Assembly: GCF_000392615.1 (NCBI RefSeq)
Contig: NZ_KB933398.1
Coordinates: 2,132,691 to 2,196,690 of the forward strand
Length of the DNA stretch: 64,000 nucleotides
Source of the DNA: Lysinibacillus sphaericus OT4b.31
GTDB taxonomy: Bacteria; Bacillota; Bacilli; Bacillales_A; Planococcaceae
Direction: 5' to 3'
Position numbers and translations under genes: made by a program. The notes under the pieces were generated by a model. It did not search any database. It had not been told where the DNA came from and was given only the letters and a program-made list of their open reading frames with translations. Of the stretch, positions 16,869-27,130 are shown one piece after another. Each line of letters starts with the position of its first letter. Within the stretch, counting starts at the first letter, position 1.

Positions 16869-19800
16869 ATGAAAGAATTTGAACAACAACTTGAGGGGCT
16901 TTTAAAGCAAGCTTCGTTACAATACATAATATATCAGCATAATGGTGATACAGAGCGCATGGAGAAAACATCGCTTTTTGCACGGAAATTGCAACAGAAA
17001 GAATATGTCATTGGCTTTGCAGGCCATTTCTCAGCAGGTAAATCGAGCATGATTAATGCATTATCTGGCGAAGATTTATTGGCTTCCAGTCCGATTCCGA
17101 CGAGTGCCAATATCGTAAAAGTCCATAAATCGGATGAGGATTTTGCAATTGTTTATATGCACAATGAAAAGCCTGTGAAATTTGAGGCAGGGTATGATTT
17201 TAAAACGGTAAAAGAGCTAAGTAAGAATGGTGATTTGGTATCACAAATTGAGATTGGCCACAGCACTTCGACATTACCAGTTGGCGTAACCGTTATGGAT
17301 ACACCTGGTGTTGACTCGACAGATGATGCACACCGTATGTCTACAGAATCAGCTCTTCATATTGCTGATATTGTATTTTATACAATGGACTACAATCACG
17401 TTCAATCCGAGTTGAACTTTCAATTTACCAAGCAATTAATGAAATACAATCCGAATGTCTATTTAATCGTCAATATGATTGATAAGCATAAGGAAAATGA
17501 ATTGAGCTTCGAGGAGTTTAAGGCCACGGTTCATCACTCCTTTTCTGCATGGGGTGTAGAGCCAAGGGGCGTATTTTTCACGTCTTTGAGAGAGCCTGAA
17601 CATCCAAATAATGATTTTGAAGCTGTCAAAAAAATCGTGATGGATAGCATGAATGATTGGCAGGATCAGCTTGTGCAAACAGCAACCAATACGCTGCGTT
17701 TATTGCAAAGCGAGCATGACAATTATTTAATAGAAGAAAGACAAGATCGATTAGATTTAGATGAAGACATTTTAAGCGCAGATGATTGGGCAAGCCATCA
17801 GGATATTTTAGAGCAATATAATAAGTTGAATCGCCAGGTAGAATTATTCTCAATCGAGGCATGGAACGAAACGTTTGAAGAAGAACGCAAGGAGCTACTT
17901 GCGAATGCAGCCATTATGCCGGCAGATTTACGTGACAAATTACGTCTTTATCTAGAAAGTAAGCAGGAGGGTTTTAAGGTAGGTGGCTTATTTACGGCCA
18001 AGAAAAAAACCGAGGAAGAGCGTAACCGTCGTAAAGATGATGCATTTAGTAGCTATCAAAAAGTGGTCCATGCACAAATAACTGGGCATTTAAAAGGACT
18101 GATGAAAAAGGCGTTAAAGGATGTAGGCGCCTTAGGTGAAGAGCGTGCGGCGGCTATAGATGCTTATGTGTTTGATTTGCCATTTTCACTCATTGAACAG
18201 CAAGTGCAAATCGGTGCGATCTTGACAGGGGATGCTGTGTTGAACTTTGCTAACCGCGTAGCAGAGGCGACAAAACGCTATTATATTCAGGAAACGGATA
18301 AGTGGAAAGATACGCAAGCTACTACGTTAGAAGCGGTCGCTACAGAAACAGCCGCACCAGCGAAATTAAAAATGGCTGGCATGCAAGATAAAGTAGACGC
18401 TATCAATGCGGTATTAGAAATCGAAAGTTACCAACAATATAGTGCGGGTGTCATGCATCAGGCAAGCAATGAAATTCGTAAGGAAGCGAATAACCAGCTG
18501 GCTTTCTGGGACAAAGCTTTTGAACAGGCATTAGCCGAAATTCGATTATTTGATGAATCGATGTTAAAACCAAAAGAAGTAGCACTTCAGGAGGAAGAAA
18601 TACAGCAAGCTACTAGTGCCACTAGCTTACCAATCGATGGTGTGATTAAACGTGCACTGCATACTGCAAATGCAGTCAAAGAGGTACAGGGCTTTGCCGA
18701 AGTGGCGAGTTATTTAGAAAATAAAGTGGAACGATTACAGAAAAAAGATTTTACCATTGCATTATTCGGTGCGTTTAGTGCAGGGAAATCGTCCTTCTCG
18801 AATGCATTAATGGGAGCGAAGGTATTACCTGTATCACCAAATCCAACAACAGCAGCCATCAATAAAATTCGCCCTGTCACTCCAGAACATCCCCATGAAA
18901 CGGCAGATGTCCAGTTAAAGACAGCTGCACAAATGTTAGAGGATATTCAGAGCTCTTATGCTGCAATCGGCTTATCGGTTTCTTCACTAGATGAAGCCCT
19001 AAATCGTGCAGATGAAGGCCTTGCAGTGCAGCTATCAGATGAACGACTTAACGTCCATAAATCATTTATTCGTGCCTACAAGGAAGGCTACCCAACATTT
19101 AAAACGGAGCTTGGCAAAGTGTTACGTGTCGAGCGCGAAGAATTTGAAAAATTTGTTGCGCAAGAAAACAAATCTTGCTTTGTTGATAATATCGATTTCT
19201 ATTATGATAGCCCGCTGACACGTATGGGCGTGACATTAGTCGATACACCAGGAGCAGATTCCATCAATGCACGTCATACAGGCGTTGCGTTTGAATATAT
19301 TCGTAATGCAGATGCTATTTTATTTATTACGTACTATAATCATGCGTTTGCCAAGGCAGACCGTGAGTTTTTAATCCAGCTAGGGCGTGTGAAGGATGCC
19401 TTTGAGCTCGATAAGATGTTCTTTATCGTCAATGCCATTGATCTGGCGACAACAGATGAAGAGCAGGAAGATGTAAAAGGCTATGTACGTTCAGAACTAC
19501 AACGTTTTGGCATTCGTTTCCCACGTCTTTATGGCGTATCCAGCTTAATGGCCTTGAAGGAAAAAGTAGAGGGCGCTGATTTTGCATCAGGCATGCCGCC
19601 ATTTGAGGAGAACTTCCATACCTTCTTAAATGACGAGCTGAGTGCATTGGCAGTGCAAGCACTGGCGGAGGAAGTAGACAAAACAGAACAACGTTTAGGT
19701 GATTTAATTGCGCAAACAGAGGATAACTTAAAGCGTAAGGATGAGCGATTAGCCGAGCTGACAACACTTGAACAGCACATAAAATCGAAATTGAGTGCGC

Positions 19801-20480
19801 TGAATACAAGCATGATGGAAAGTGAGACCAAGCAGGAATTAGATGAATTACTGTATTACGTCTTACAGCGTGTCTACTATCGCTATCCAGAGTTCTTTAA
19901 GGAAGGCTACAATCCGTCTACCTTTGCGGCGATGCCAGCACAGCAAGCATTAGAGCATGCATTAAAAGAAGTACTGCAAAGTCTACGTTTTGACTTTACA
20001 CAGGAAATGCGTGTGACGAACTTCCGTTTATCGCAGTTCATTAGCAAGAAGATGCAATTACGCTTTAAAGATGAAGTACGTGATCTGAAAGAATTGAATC
20101 GTAGCTTCTCATTTTTAGCCTTTGAAACATCTGAGCCCGATTTACTTAACTTTGAAGGACCTTTTGCAGAAATAGCGAAATATACAGGAGTGAAGTCTCA
20201 CTTCCGCAATCAAAAGGCTTTCTTTGAGAAGAATGAAAAAATGAAGTTAAGTGAAGCGTTGGAAGCATTAACAAAGCCAGATGCACAAAACTATTTAGAT
20301 GGTCAAAAGGTCTCGCTAATGACATGGGCCATTACCTTTATCGGTGAGGAAGCAGAGCGATTACGTCTGCATATTTACCACCAGGCATTAGAGCAAATTG
20401 CGACAGAGCGACTTGCGTTACAAGAGGAAAGCCGTCTAGCATCATGGAAATCAATTTACGCACAATTACAATACGCATGA
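16869..20480 (+). CDS. dynA: Fused double dynamin-like GTPase
   Basis: 1203 residues, close to B. subtilis DynA (about 1190). Two dynamin units in one chain. Unit 1: P-loop GHFSAGKSS at about 52-60, DTPGVDS at 144-150, then VNMID. Unit 2: GAFSAGKSS near 634, DTPGADS near 790, VNAID. Between and after are long helical stalk regions. DynA tethers and fuses membranes and protects against membrane stress and phage (known in B. subtilis). Followed after 10 bp by a sulfurtransferase gene; both probably share a transcript. Confidence 0.94.
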   Translation: MKEFEQQLEGLLKQASLQYIIYQHNGDTERMEKTSLFARKLQQKEYVIGFAGHFSAGKSSMINALSGEDLLASSPIPTSANIVKVHKSDEDFAIVYMHNEKPVKFEAGYDFKTVKELSKNGDLVSQIEIGHSTSTLPVGVTVMDTPGVDSTDDAHRMSTESALHIADIVFYTMDYNHVQSELNFQFTKQLMKYNPNVYLIVNMIDKHKENELSFEEFKATVHHSFSAWGVEPRGVFFTSLREPEHPNNDFEAVKKIVMDSMNDWQDQLVQTATNTLRLLQSEHDNYLIEERQDRLDLDEDILSADDWASHQDILEQYNKLNRQVELFSIEAWNETFEEERKELLANAAIMPADLRDKLRLYLESKQEGFKVGGLFTAKKKTEEERNRRKDDAFSSYQKVVHAQITGHLKGLMKKALKDVGALGEERAAAIDAYVFDLPFSLIEQQVQIGAILTGDAVLNFANRVAEATKRYYIQETDKWKDTQATTLEAVATETAAPAKLKMAGMQDKVDAINAVLEIESYQQYSAGVMHQASNEIRKEANNQLAFWDKAFEQALAEIRLFDESMLKPKEVALQEEEIQQATSATSLPIDGVIKRALHTANAVKEVQGFAEVASYLENKVERLQKKDFTIALFGAFSAGKSSFSNALMGAKVLPVSPNPTTAAINKIRPVTPEHPHETADVQLKTAAQMLEDIQSSYAAIGLSVSSLDEALNRADEGLAVQLSDERLNVHKSFIRAYKEGYPTFKTELGKVLRVEREEFEKFVAQENKSCFVDNIDFYYDSPLTRMGVTLVDTPGADSINARHTGVAFEYIRNADAILFITYYNHAFAKADREFLIQLGRVKDAFELDKMFFIVNAIDLATTDEEQEDVKGYVRSELQRFGIRFPRLYGVSSLMALKEKVEGADFASGMPPFEENFHTFLNDELSALAVQALAEEVDKTEQRLGDLIAQTEDNLKRKDERLAELTTLEQHIKSKLSALNTSMMESETKQELDELLYYVLQRVYYRYPEFFKEGYNPSTFAAMPAQQALEHALKEVLQSLRFDFTQEMRVTNFRLSQFISKKMQLRFKDEVRDLKELNRSFSFLAFETSEPDLLNFEGPFAEIAKYTGVKSHFRNQKAFFEKNEKMKLSEALEALTKPDAQNYLDGQKVSLMTWAITFIGEEAERLRLHIYHQALEQIATERLALQEESRLASWKSIYAQLQYA

Positions 20481-20490
20481 GGTGATTCAA

Positions 20491-21300
20491 ATGGGAAAAG
20501 TATTCAAAACAGTTGAGGAAATTCAGATTGATGGCGTCCGTTTTGTGGATGCACGCTTTGATTTACAGCACAAAGAAGCGGGCAAACTATTATTTGAAGA
20601 AGGGCATGTACCTGGTGCTATTTTTGTGGACTTAGAGCATGATTTATCGGATATGGAGAGTAGCAATGGCCGTCATCCAATGCCAAGTAAGGAAAAGTTA
20701 GCGTCTGTTTTTCAAGGGCTAGGTTTACGTTATGAGGATGAGATTGTTGTCTATGATCAGGGCGCATCCCCCTTCGCACCGCGAGCTTGGTGGATGCTAA
20801 CGTACGCGGGCTTCCCAAACGTTGTGATTGTCAACGGTGGTGTGGCTGCTCTTGAGAAGAAAATAACGTTCACGAAGGATATTGTAAAATACCCACCAAC
20901 TACGATTGAATTTAATTGGCAAGATCACCTATATGCGCCACGTGAAGCAGTTAAAGCCATTGTAGATGGTGATGTTCAAGCAACACTGTTAGATGCACGT
21001 GCCGCAGCCCGTTATCGTGGGGAAGTGGAGCCACTGGATCTGGTAGCAGGGCATATTCCCACTGCCAAAAATTTTGACTGGGAGCACTTGAAATCAGAAG
21101 GTACACTCCAAGCAAATGATGCGCTCCGTGCGAAAGTTGCACGTGACGAGCACGTGGTCGTATACTGTGGCAGTGGTGTCACAGCCTCTCCATTGTATGC
21201 CGTGTTGGCAGATGAAGGCTATGAAAATATTCAACTCTATACAGGCAGCTTTAGCGACTGGATTACAACGTACGATGTAGAAAAAGGCACAAACGAATAA
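20491..21300 (+). CDS. Sulfurtransferase with two rhodanese domains
   Basis: 269 residues, thiosulfate/3-mercaptopyruvate sulfurtransferase type. The inactive N-terminal rhodanese domain has D instead of Cys in VVYDQGASPFAPRAWWML; the C-terminal one has catalytic C226 in VVYCGSGVTASP. The CGSGVT loop is the SseA/TST type. ATG 20491 is chosen because GAGGTGA lies 5 bp upstream. It follows dynA closely and is ended by a terminator. Confidence 0.92.
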   Translation: MGKVFKTVEEIQIDGVRFVDARFDLQHKEAGKLLFEEGHVPGAIFVDLEHDLSDMESSNGRHPMPSKEKLASVFQGLGLRYEDEIVVYDQGASPFAPRAWWMLTYAGFPNVVIVNGGVAALEKKITFTKDIVKYPPTTIEFNWQDHLYAPREAVKAIVDGDVQATLLDARAAARYRGEVEPLDLVAGHIPTAKNFDWEHLKSEGTLQANDALRAKVARDEHVVVYCGSGVTASPLYAVLADEGYENIQLYTGSFSDWITTYDVEKGTNE

Positions 21301-21311
21301 CAGATTAAACG

Positions 21312-21339
21312 AAACGCTCACCTCGGTGGGCGTTTTTTT
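21312..21339 (+). terminator. Terminator after dynA-sulfurtransferase
   Basis: AAACGCTCACC pairs with GGTGGGCGTTT (one G-U), loop of 2, then seven T. Confidence 0.88.
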
Positions 21340-21360
21340 CTGTAGGCAGAGGTTGAGAGA

Positions 21361-21625
21361 AGTGAAGGAAAGAATCGCGGAAGTGGCGGAAAGAATCGCG
21401 AAAGTGAAGGAAAGAACCGCGGGAGTGACGGATAGAACCGCGGAAGTGGCGGATAGAATCGCGGGAGTGACGGATAGAACCGCGGAAGTGGCGGATAGAA
21501 TCGTGGAAGTGAAGGAAAGAATCGCGAAAGTGGCAGATAGAACCGCGGGAGTGACGGATAGAACCGCGGAAGTGGCGGATAGAACCGCGAAACTGACGGA
21601 TAGAACCGCGAAACTGACGGATAAC
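21361..21625 (+). repeat. Tandem array, period 21 bp, about 12.6 units
   Basis: Units begin every 21 bp from 21361 to 21613 and follow the pattern AGTGRMGGAWAGAAYCGCGRA. Because 21 is a multiple of 3, all frames stay open and give heptad peptides on both strands, but no ribosome binding site or conserved start is present. Changes between units do not favour third codon positions, which argues against coding. Related arrays are at 52673 and 61003. Confidence 0.9.
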
Positions 21626-21723
21626 ACCCCCCACCCCCTACAACAAAGTTACGTACTTCTGAAAATGACTCGTCATTCATTTTATGCTACACTCTTTTTA
21701 CAAAGGGAAAAGGGGGAGAAAAG

Positions 21724-22554
21724 GTGTATAAACTAGAGAAAAGCATTGATATTGAACAGAATCAGGGTGTGCAATGTGCGCATGGCAAGGTAGCCGTTCA
21801 GGGAATCGGTATGAGTGTTTATAGTTTCTTTGTGGACGGTTTACTAATCGATACGGGTTCTAACTCGCTGGCGCAGGAATTTCAATCATTTTATAATGAG
21901 CTAACAATTGAACAGGTAGCACTGACACATGCACATGAAGATCATTCAGGAAATGCCGCATGGATTCAGCAGCAAAAAGGTGTGCCGATTTATATTCATC
22001 GTGATTCTGTCGGCATTTGTGCAGAGGATGGAGATTATCCATTGTATCGACAGGCTTTGTGGGGGGAGCGTCCAGCCTTTGTGGCCCAGCCGTTTGGTGA
22101 CACACTGCAAACGAAATCCACTACATGGGATATTATCTCGACACCTGGACATACAACAGACCATCTATCGTTTTACAATCGCGCAACCGGTGCCATGTTT
22201 ACAGGGGATTTGTATATCCAGACGAAAACGAAGGTTGTGCTAGATGAAGAAAACATCGTACATACCCTGGCATCGTTAAAAAAACTATTACACTACGATT
22301 TTGAAACGATTTATTGCTGTCATGCCGGCTTTTTAGTAGATGGTCGCACGAAAATACAAGAAAAAATAGCGTACTTAGAGGAATTAGAGGGCGAGGTACG
22401 AAAGCATTATGACCAAGGCCATTCAGTCGATGAAATAACAAAAGCGATCTTTCCCCGCAATTACCCAATCACCAAAGCTTCAGGTGAACAGTGGTCTTCA
22501 AAACATATTATCACAGCCTTCACAAAACACTTTATGCAAGAGTCCTTACGCTAA
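21724..22554 (+). CDS. MBL-fold metallo-hydrolase
   Basis: 276 residues. Metal-binding motif HAHEDH at 69-74, further histidine in TPGHTTDHLSF and GDLY, and a late CCHAGF. C-terminal helical extension of about 60 residues. GTG start with GGGGGAG about 8 bp upstream. The glyoxalase II/lactonase-like family hydrolyses thioesters, lactones or phosphodiesters; the substrate here is unknown. Preceded by the 21-bp array and ended by its own terminator. Confidence 0.88.
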   Translation: MYKLEKSIDIEQNQGVQCAHGKVAVQGIGMSVYSFFVDGLLIDTGSNSLAQEFQSFYNELTIEQVALTHAHEDHSGNAAWIQQQKGVPIYIHRDSVGICAEDGDYPLYRQALWGERPAFVAQPFGDTLQTKSTTWDIISTPGHTTDHLSFYNRATGAMFTGDLYIQTKTKVVLDEENIVHTLASLKKLLHYDFETIYCCHAGFLVDGRTKIQEKIAYLEELEGEVRKHYDQGHSVDEITKAIFPRNYPITKASGEQWSSKHIITAFTKHFMQESLR

Positions 22555-22567
22555 GGGCTCTTTTTTT
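22539..22567 (+). terminator. Terminator overlapping the end of the MBL-fold gene
   Basis: AGAGTCCTT pairs with AAGGGCTCT followed by seven T. The stem includes the stop codon. Confidence 0.88.
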
Positions 22568-23040
22568 GCGTGGTTTGAGGGCGAGGAGCAGTTGTTCGCA
22601 CGAGTGTAGTGAAGGACCGCTCGGGTAAACCGCTCAGGTGCTGTTGCAGAAATGCTACATTCCTAAAGGTTTCTATACAATAGTAAAAATGATTGTGAAA
22701 AAATATGGATAAATTGTGACGAAGTCAGTTGTAACAATGGATGCGCTTACATTGGTTTGTGAAATTCTTCTCATTTACTGAAGAAAAATACTATGTGAAA
22801 AGTTGAACAGGTTAAAAAGCGTTACAAGTACATTTTCGACAAGGTTATGTTGCGTTGTTGTTATATAAAAATAATAGATTGTGAAAATAATAACAAAACA
22901 AAAAAATGCTTTTTACGCTAGTTAATATGAATTAATAAAGAATACTTTGTAATTATCAGAATTTTTCGTTGACTATGTTTTCACAAAGTATTATGATTCT
23001 GGAATATAATAAAAACTCAAAGGGAAAAGGATGGGGTCCA
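22555..23040. other. Long AT-rich leader region before malic enzyme
   Basis: No gene. The sequence holds several TGTGAAA half-sites between 22690 and 22890 and the promoter at 22969. The unusually long AT-rich upstream stretch could bind regulators; none can be named. Confidence 0.4.
22969..22997 (+). promoter_or_regulatory. SigmaA promoter of the malic enzyme gene
   Basis: TTGACT, 17 bp, TATGAT (22992-22997); start point near 23004, 37 bp before the chosen start codon. The promoter lies inside the longest open frame and so rules out its upstream start. Confidence 0.75.
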
Positions 23041-24243
23041 ATGGATATTATGAAAAAGGCATTAGATATGCATGCGAATTATAGTGGAAAATTAGAGGTT
23101 ATTTCAAAGGTGCCGGTGCAGGATTCATATGATCTCAGCCTAGCTTACTCACCAGGTGTAGCTGCTCCATGTGTGGAGATTGAAAAAAATCCATCGTTAG
23201 TATATGACTATACGATGAAGGGCAATATGGTGGCGATTGTGTCAGATGGTACGGCAGTACTTGGCTTAGGGGATATTGGGCCGAAAGCGGCGTTACCTGT
23301 AATGGAAGGAAAGGCTATTTTATTAAAGCGTTTTGCCAATGTTGATGCTTTTCCAATTTGTTTAGATACGAAAAGTACGGATGAAATCGTCAGCATTGTG
23401 AAGGCGCTTGCCCCAACATTTGGTGCTGTGAATCTAGAAGATATTTCGGCACCACGATGCTTTGAAATTGAAGACCGTCTGCGTCAGGAATGTGATATTC
23501 CTGTATTCCATGATGATCAACATGGAACAGCAATTGTCGTGGGTGCAGGCATGATTAACGCCAATCGGATCGTGAAAAAAGATGTGGAGACAATGAAGGT
23601 TGTCATTAACGGTGCAGGTGCAGCGGGTATTGCGATCCTCAGAATTCTTGTGCAGATGGGCTATAAAAATATTTATATGTGCGATACTAAGGGACTTATT
23701 TATGAGGGGCGTACGGAAGGCATGAATCCGATAAAAGAAGCTGTTGCCCACTTAACAAATCCACAAAAAGCCCACGGTACGTTGGAGGATGCGCTAGTTG
23801 GTGCTGATGTCTTTATCGGCGTATCCGTAGCAAATTTACTGACAGAAGCGCACATTACTTCTATGAATGATAATCCAGTTGTCTTTGCACTAGCGAATCC
23901 AAATCCAGAAATTACGTATGACAATGCAAAGGCGTGGGGCGTGCGTATTATGGGGACTGGACGTTCAGATTATCCAAACCAAATCAATAATGTGCTGGCT
24001 TTCCCAGGGATTTTCCGTGGGGCACTGGATGTACGGGCGACAGATATTAATGAAGCGATGAAGCTTGCAGCAGTGGAAGCCATTGCTTCACTTGTAAGCG
24101 ATGAAGAATTGAAGGAAGAATATATCGTGCCAAAATCATTAGATGAAAGAGTTGTAGCAATCGTTTCACGCGCTGTTAGTGGGGCAGCTGTTGAATCGGG
24201 CGTATCTGAGCTATTCCAGCAAACGACAGTCCTTACAGTATAA
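23041..24243 (+). CDS. NAD(P)-dependent malic enzyme
   Basis: 400 residues from MDIMKKALDM. Strong match to the short bacterial malic enzymes (B. subtilis YtsJ type): DLSLAYSPGVAAPC, YTMKGNMVAIVSDGTAVLGLGDIGP, VFHDDQHGTAIV, Rossmann motif NGAGAAGIAI, and NNVLAFPGIFRGALDVRA. It decarboxylates malate to pyruvate while reducing NAD(P). The upstream in-frame ATG at 22969 overlaps the -35 box, so the true start is at or after 23041. Monocistronic. Confidence 0.94.
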   Translation: MDIMKKALDMHANYSGKLEVISKVPVQDSYDLSLAYSPGVAAPCVEIEKNPSLVYDYTMKGNMVAIVSDGTAVLGLGDIGPKAALPVMEGKAILLKRFANVDAFPICLDTKSTDEIVSIVKALAPTFGAVNLEDISAPRCFEIEDRLRQECDIPVFHDDQHGTAIVVGAGMINANRIVKKDVETMKVVINGAGAAGIAILRILVQMGYKNIYMCDTKGLIYEGRTEGMNPIKEAVAHLTNPQKAHGTLEDALVGADVFIGVSVANLLTEAHITSMNDNPVVFALANPNPEITYDNAKAWGVRIMGTGRSDYPNQINNVLAFPGIFRGALDVRATDINEAMKLAAVEAIASLVSDEELKEEYIVPKSLDERVVAIVSRAVSGAAVESGVSELFQQTTVLTV

Positions 24244-24256
24244 AAAATGAGTTACC

Positions 24257-24298
24257 TAAGAGAGGCCATCAAAGCAGATGGTCTCTCTTATTTTTTTT
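24257..24298 (+). terminator. Terminator of the malic enzyme gene
   Basis: AGAGAGGCCATC pairs with GATGGTCTCTCT, then TTATTTTTTTT. Confidence 0.92.
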
Positions 24299-24553
24299 GA
24301 TCAGCAGTAAATCGCAAGTGCATCTTTGTTGTTCATGTCTTGAAAAAGCTCGAAAAATGTTGTTTTTTGTCTAATTGTATACTAAAATGAGTATTAAGTA
24401 ATAATAAGCTATTGTATTTTATAGCCTTAATATTCATTTTTTAAAATAATGATGAATATTAATAGTCTTAAAGTACTTAAAATTAACTATTCGTTAAACG
24501 GATAAAAAGTTTTATGAGCCGGAAAAATATACTTTAAAAAGGTGTGAGTAAAT
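24299..24553. other. AT-rich upstream region of the chemoreceptor gene
   Basis: No gene. A GCCGGAAA motif at 24518 resembles the -10 of a sigmaD promoter, but no TAAA lies at the right distance. Confidence 0.3.
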
Positions 24554-26221
24554 TTGAAAAAATTTCGTTCCATCAAAACAAAGTTAATCATTTTCTCATT
24601 GTTCCTTTTAATTATTCCATTAGTGATTTTGGGCTATTTAAGCTATCAACAAAGTAAGGCAAGTTTAGAGACTGTCGGCAAAGAAAATTTAAAAAACAGC
24701 GTAGAAATGACTATCGGAATGATAGAATTATTAGACAAAGATATTGCGACAGGCAAGTTTTCAAGAACAGATGCACAAGAGAGAGTAAAAGTAGCGATCC
24801 TTGGTGAAAAAACGGCTGACGGTAAAAGACCACTCAATGAAAATATTAAGCTAGGTGACAACGGTTATATTTTCATACTCGATGAAGATGGGAATACACT
24901 TGCCCATCCAACTAATGAAGGGGACAATGTATGGGATGCAGTTGACAGTAAGGGAGACAAGTATATTCAAGAAGCCATTAAAGTAGGGAAAGAGGGCGGC
25001 GGTTTTGTATCTTATGAATGGCCTTTACCAAATACCGAAACACCTGCAGAGAAGAGTGTATATGCAAAAACCGATCCAAATTGGGGGTGGGTCATTGGTG
25101 CAAGTACATATATTGTAGAATTCGATCAGCCAGCAGCTCAGATATTAAACTTAACATATATTGTCATTGCAATGGCAATTGCTTTTGGGATTTTAGCTAT
25201 TTGGAAATATGCAAATAGTATGGCTAAGCCAATTAACCAAGTAGCTGAAGCGATGGTTCTTTTGGCAGAAGGTGACTTAACTGGCGAAAATATTGCAATC
25301 AAATCAGCGGACGAAATTGGCAAATTAGCAAGTGCGATGAATCAAATGCACAACAAATTAACAGATATGATATACGAAATTTTGCAAGCTTCAGATTTAA
25401 TTAGCCGTTCAAGTCATGAGCTAACACAAGCTGCCCATGAAGTAAAAAAGGGTACGGAACAAGTGGCATTGACGATGCATGATTTAGGGGCTAATGCAGA
25501 AGGCCAAGCCCATCATGCGAGTGAAATAACGTCTTTAATGGAAGATTTCACTGCTGATTTACATGAAACAAATAAACACGGTGAGCATATTCACCAGGCA
25601 TCCAGTGAGGTATTGAATCTTACTAATGATGGTAGTCATTTAATGATGTCTTCAACTAAACAAATGTCAAAAATCGATGACATTGTCCAAAATGCAGTAG
25701 AAAAAGTAAAAAAATTAGACGCCCAATCTCAAGAAATTTCGCAACTAGTGATTGTCATTAAAGATATAGCCGATCAAACGAATTTATTGGCATTGAATGC
25801 AGCTATTGAGGCGGCAAGAGCAGGTGAGCATGGCAAAGGCTTTGCGATTGTTGCAGATGAAGTAAAAAAACTTGCTGAACAAGTGGCCTTTTCTGTGAAT
25901 GATATCACAGACATTGTGACGAATATCCAACATGACTTTGAGGTCGTAACTAGCTCATTAGAAGATGGCTATAAAGAAGTAAAACAAGGAACAGATCAAA
26001 TTAACCTAACGTGTGAAACTTTTAATACCATCAGTCATTCCATTACGGATGTTGTCGAAAGCGTTCAACTGATTTCAACGAATTTATCAATAGTAGCTGA
26101 AGATGGACGTAAAATGAATAGCTCTATTCAGGAAATTGCCGCTGTCACACAACATTCAGCAGCGGCAATTGAACAAACGACAGCTCGATGGAAGAGATGG
26201 CAGGGAAATCTGCACAGCTAG
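24554..26221 (+). CDS. Methyl-accepting chemotaxis protein, C-terminus frameshifted
   Basis: 555 residues as read. TM1 about 12-32, extracellular single-Cache-like sensor (about 40-205, with [11 protein letters not shown] and [10 protein letters not shown]), TM2 about 215-235, HAMP, then the signalling hairpin tip [32 protein letters not shown] one-base loss near 26184-26186 replaces the family end: the next frame carries [19 protein letters not shown] and runs to a stop at 26269-26271. TTG start with AAAGGTGTGAG upstream. Detects a small ligand and signals to CheA; ligand unknown. The tail change removes part of the methylation helix, so function may suffer unless this is a sequencing error. 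Confidence 0.88.
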   Translation: MKKFRSIKTKLIIFSLFLLIIPLVILGYLSYQQSKASLETVGKENLKNSVEMTIGMIELLDKDIATGKFSRTDAQERVKVAILGEKTADGKRPLNENIKLGDNGYIFILDEDGNTLAHPTNEGDNVWDAVDSKGDKYIQEAIKVGKEGGGFVSYEWPLPNTETPAEKSVYAKTDPNWGWVIGASTYIVEFDQPAAQILNLTYIVIAMAIAFGILAIWKYANSMAKPINQVAEAMVLLAEGDLTGENIAIKSADEIGKLASAMNQMHNKLTDMIYEILQASDLISRSSHELTQAAHEVKKGTEQVALTMHDLGANAEGQAHHASEITSLMEDFTADLHETNKHGEHIHQASSEVLNLTNDGSHLMMSSTKQMSKIDDIVQNAVEKVKKLDAQSQEISQLVIVIKDIADQTNLLALNAAIEAARAGEHGKGFAIVADEVKKLAEQVAFSVNDITDIVTNIQHDFEVVTSSLEDGYKEVKQGTDQINLTCETFNTISHSITDVVESVQLISTNLSIVAEDGRKMNSSIQEIAAVTQHSAAAIEQTTARWKRWQGNLHS

Positions 26222-26300
26222 CTGAATTAGCACTGAAGTTAAAAGAGTTCATTGCCTATTTTAAACTATAGATTGCTTACAAGCATTTACTAAAAACAAT

Positions 26301-26340
26301 AAAATCTCCCACTCTCATTGTAGAGAGGGGAGATTTTTTT
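26301..26340. terminator. Bidirectional terminator between chemoreceptor and Yip1 gene
   Basis: AAATCTCCCACTCTC pairs with GAGAGGGGAGATTT, followed by T-runs on the plus strand; the convergent minus gene ends on its edge. Confidence 0.88.
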
Positions 26341-26989
26341 ACATCATGCCGATACCAATTGCCCCAATAAAAATGACAAGGAAAAGGACAAGGATAATGA
26401 TAAATATTATAATAGATGGAATAAAAATGGTGAAGAAAGCCTTCCAATTAGAAAATTGGTGTGCCTCTGCGACAACACCTACAGAGATGACAACGGACCA
26501 TATAGCCACAACCACTGTCGCGAATGTTGAAAGCCAAAAAATCCAAGGTACCGATCCTGCAAAGTTAGCATCCATTAAAGATTCAGGTGATATAAATAGC
26601 CAAATTATAAAAAGTGGAATCAGTACCGTATATGGAATAGCTGTTAAACTAAGCCCTTTAAATAAATCTGAATAACTAGCTGTTCCTTTGAATAATTTAC
26701 CTACTAACCATGTGATGAAAGCGGAAATAGCTGTACCGATGATTCCTGAAATAGGTGATAAAATAATACAAAATAGTATGATAAGCCAAGGTGAAAAATC
26801 TAACATAGAATCCTTATCAATAAGTTCTGTCAGCGTTAAGCCGATATAACCAATAGACATGATGAGAATCGCATACCAAACTGATTTTACATCAATCATG
26901 TAGCGAGCTGTTTGCTTTGGATGTATCCATGCATTCAAAAACGGATTGACTTTTTGCCTTTCTTGCGTTGTCTCGTTATAGTTTTCCAT
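26339..26989 (-). CDS. Yip1 domain membrane protein
   Basis: 216 residues, five predicted membrane helices after a 35-residue cytoplasmic start containing NPFLNAWIHPKQTARYMID, typical of bacterial YIP1-family proteins. The role of the bacterial members is not established. GGAGG precedes the ATG. Single gene between terminators. Confidence 0.8.
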   Translation of the reverse strand: MENYNETTQERQKVNPFLNAWIHPKQTARYMIDVKSVWYAILIMSIGYIGLTLTELIDKDSMLDFSPWLIILFCIILSPISGIIGTAISAFITWLVGKLFKGTASYSDLFKGLSLTAIPYTVLIPLFIIWLFISPESLMDANFAGSVPWIFWLSTFATVVVAIWSVVISVGVVAEAHQFSNWKAFFTIFIPSIIIFIIILVLFLVIFIGAIGIGMM

Positions 26990-27077
26990 TAAACTACCTC
27001 CAAAAATAATAGAATAATTGCATCGTGCGTATAGTTAATATACGGCTAGTGCCATGAAAAGTTTCATAAAAAATAAA

Positions 27078-27109
27078 GAAGATGACTTAAGGCTCGTTAA
27101 GTCATCTTC
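27078..27109 (-). terminator. Second terminator downstream of purC
   Basis: GAAGATGACTTAA pairs perfectly with TTAAGTCATCTTC around 6 bases; T-rich on the minus side (CTTTATTTTTT). Confidence 0.8.
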
Positions 27110-27130
27110 ACGACAGCTAACGGAAGACAA

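Noticed and set aside
21361-21625. CRISPR array
   Set aside because: The repeats are contiguous 21-bp units without unique spacers and there are no cas genes.
21305-21736. Long open frames in several frames on both strands across the 21-bp array
   Set aside because: A period divisible by 3 keeps all frames open. There is no RBS and unit changes are not concentrated at third codon positions.
22969-23040. Upstream start for malic enzyme
   Set aside because: The ATG lies inside the -35 box of a well-formed promoter; the leader residues do not belong to the family.
24495-24525. SigmaD promoter before the chemoreceptor
   Set aside because: GCCGGAAA resembles the -10, but TAAA copies lie 11 and 19 bp away, not about 15.
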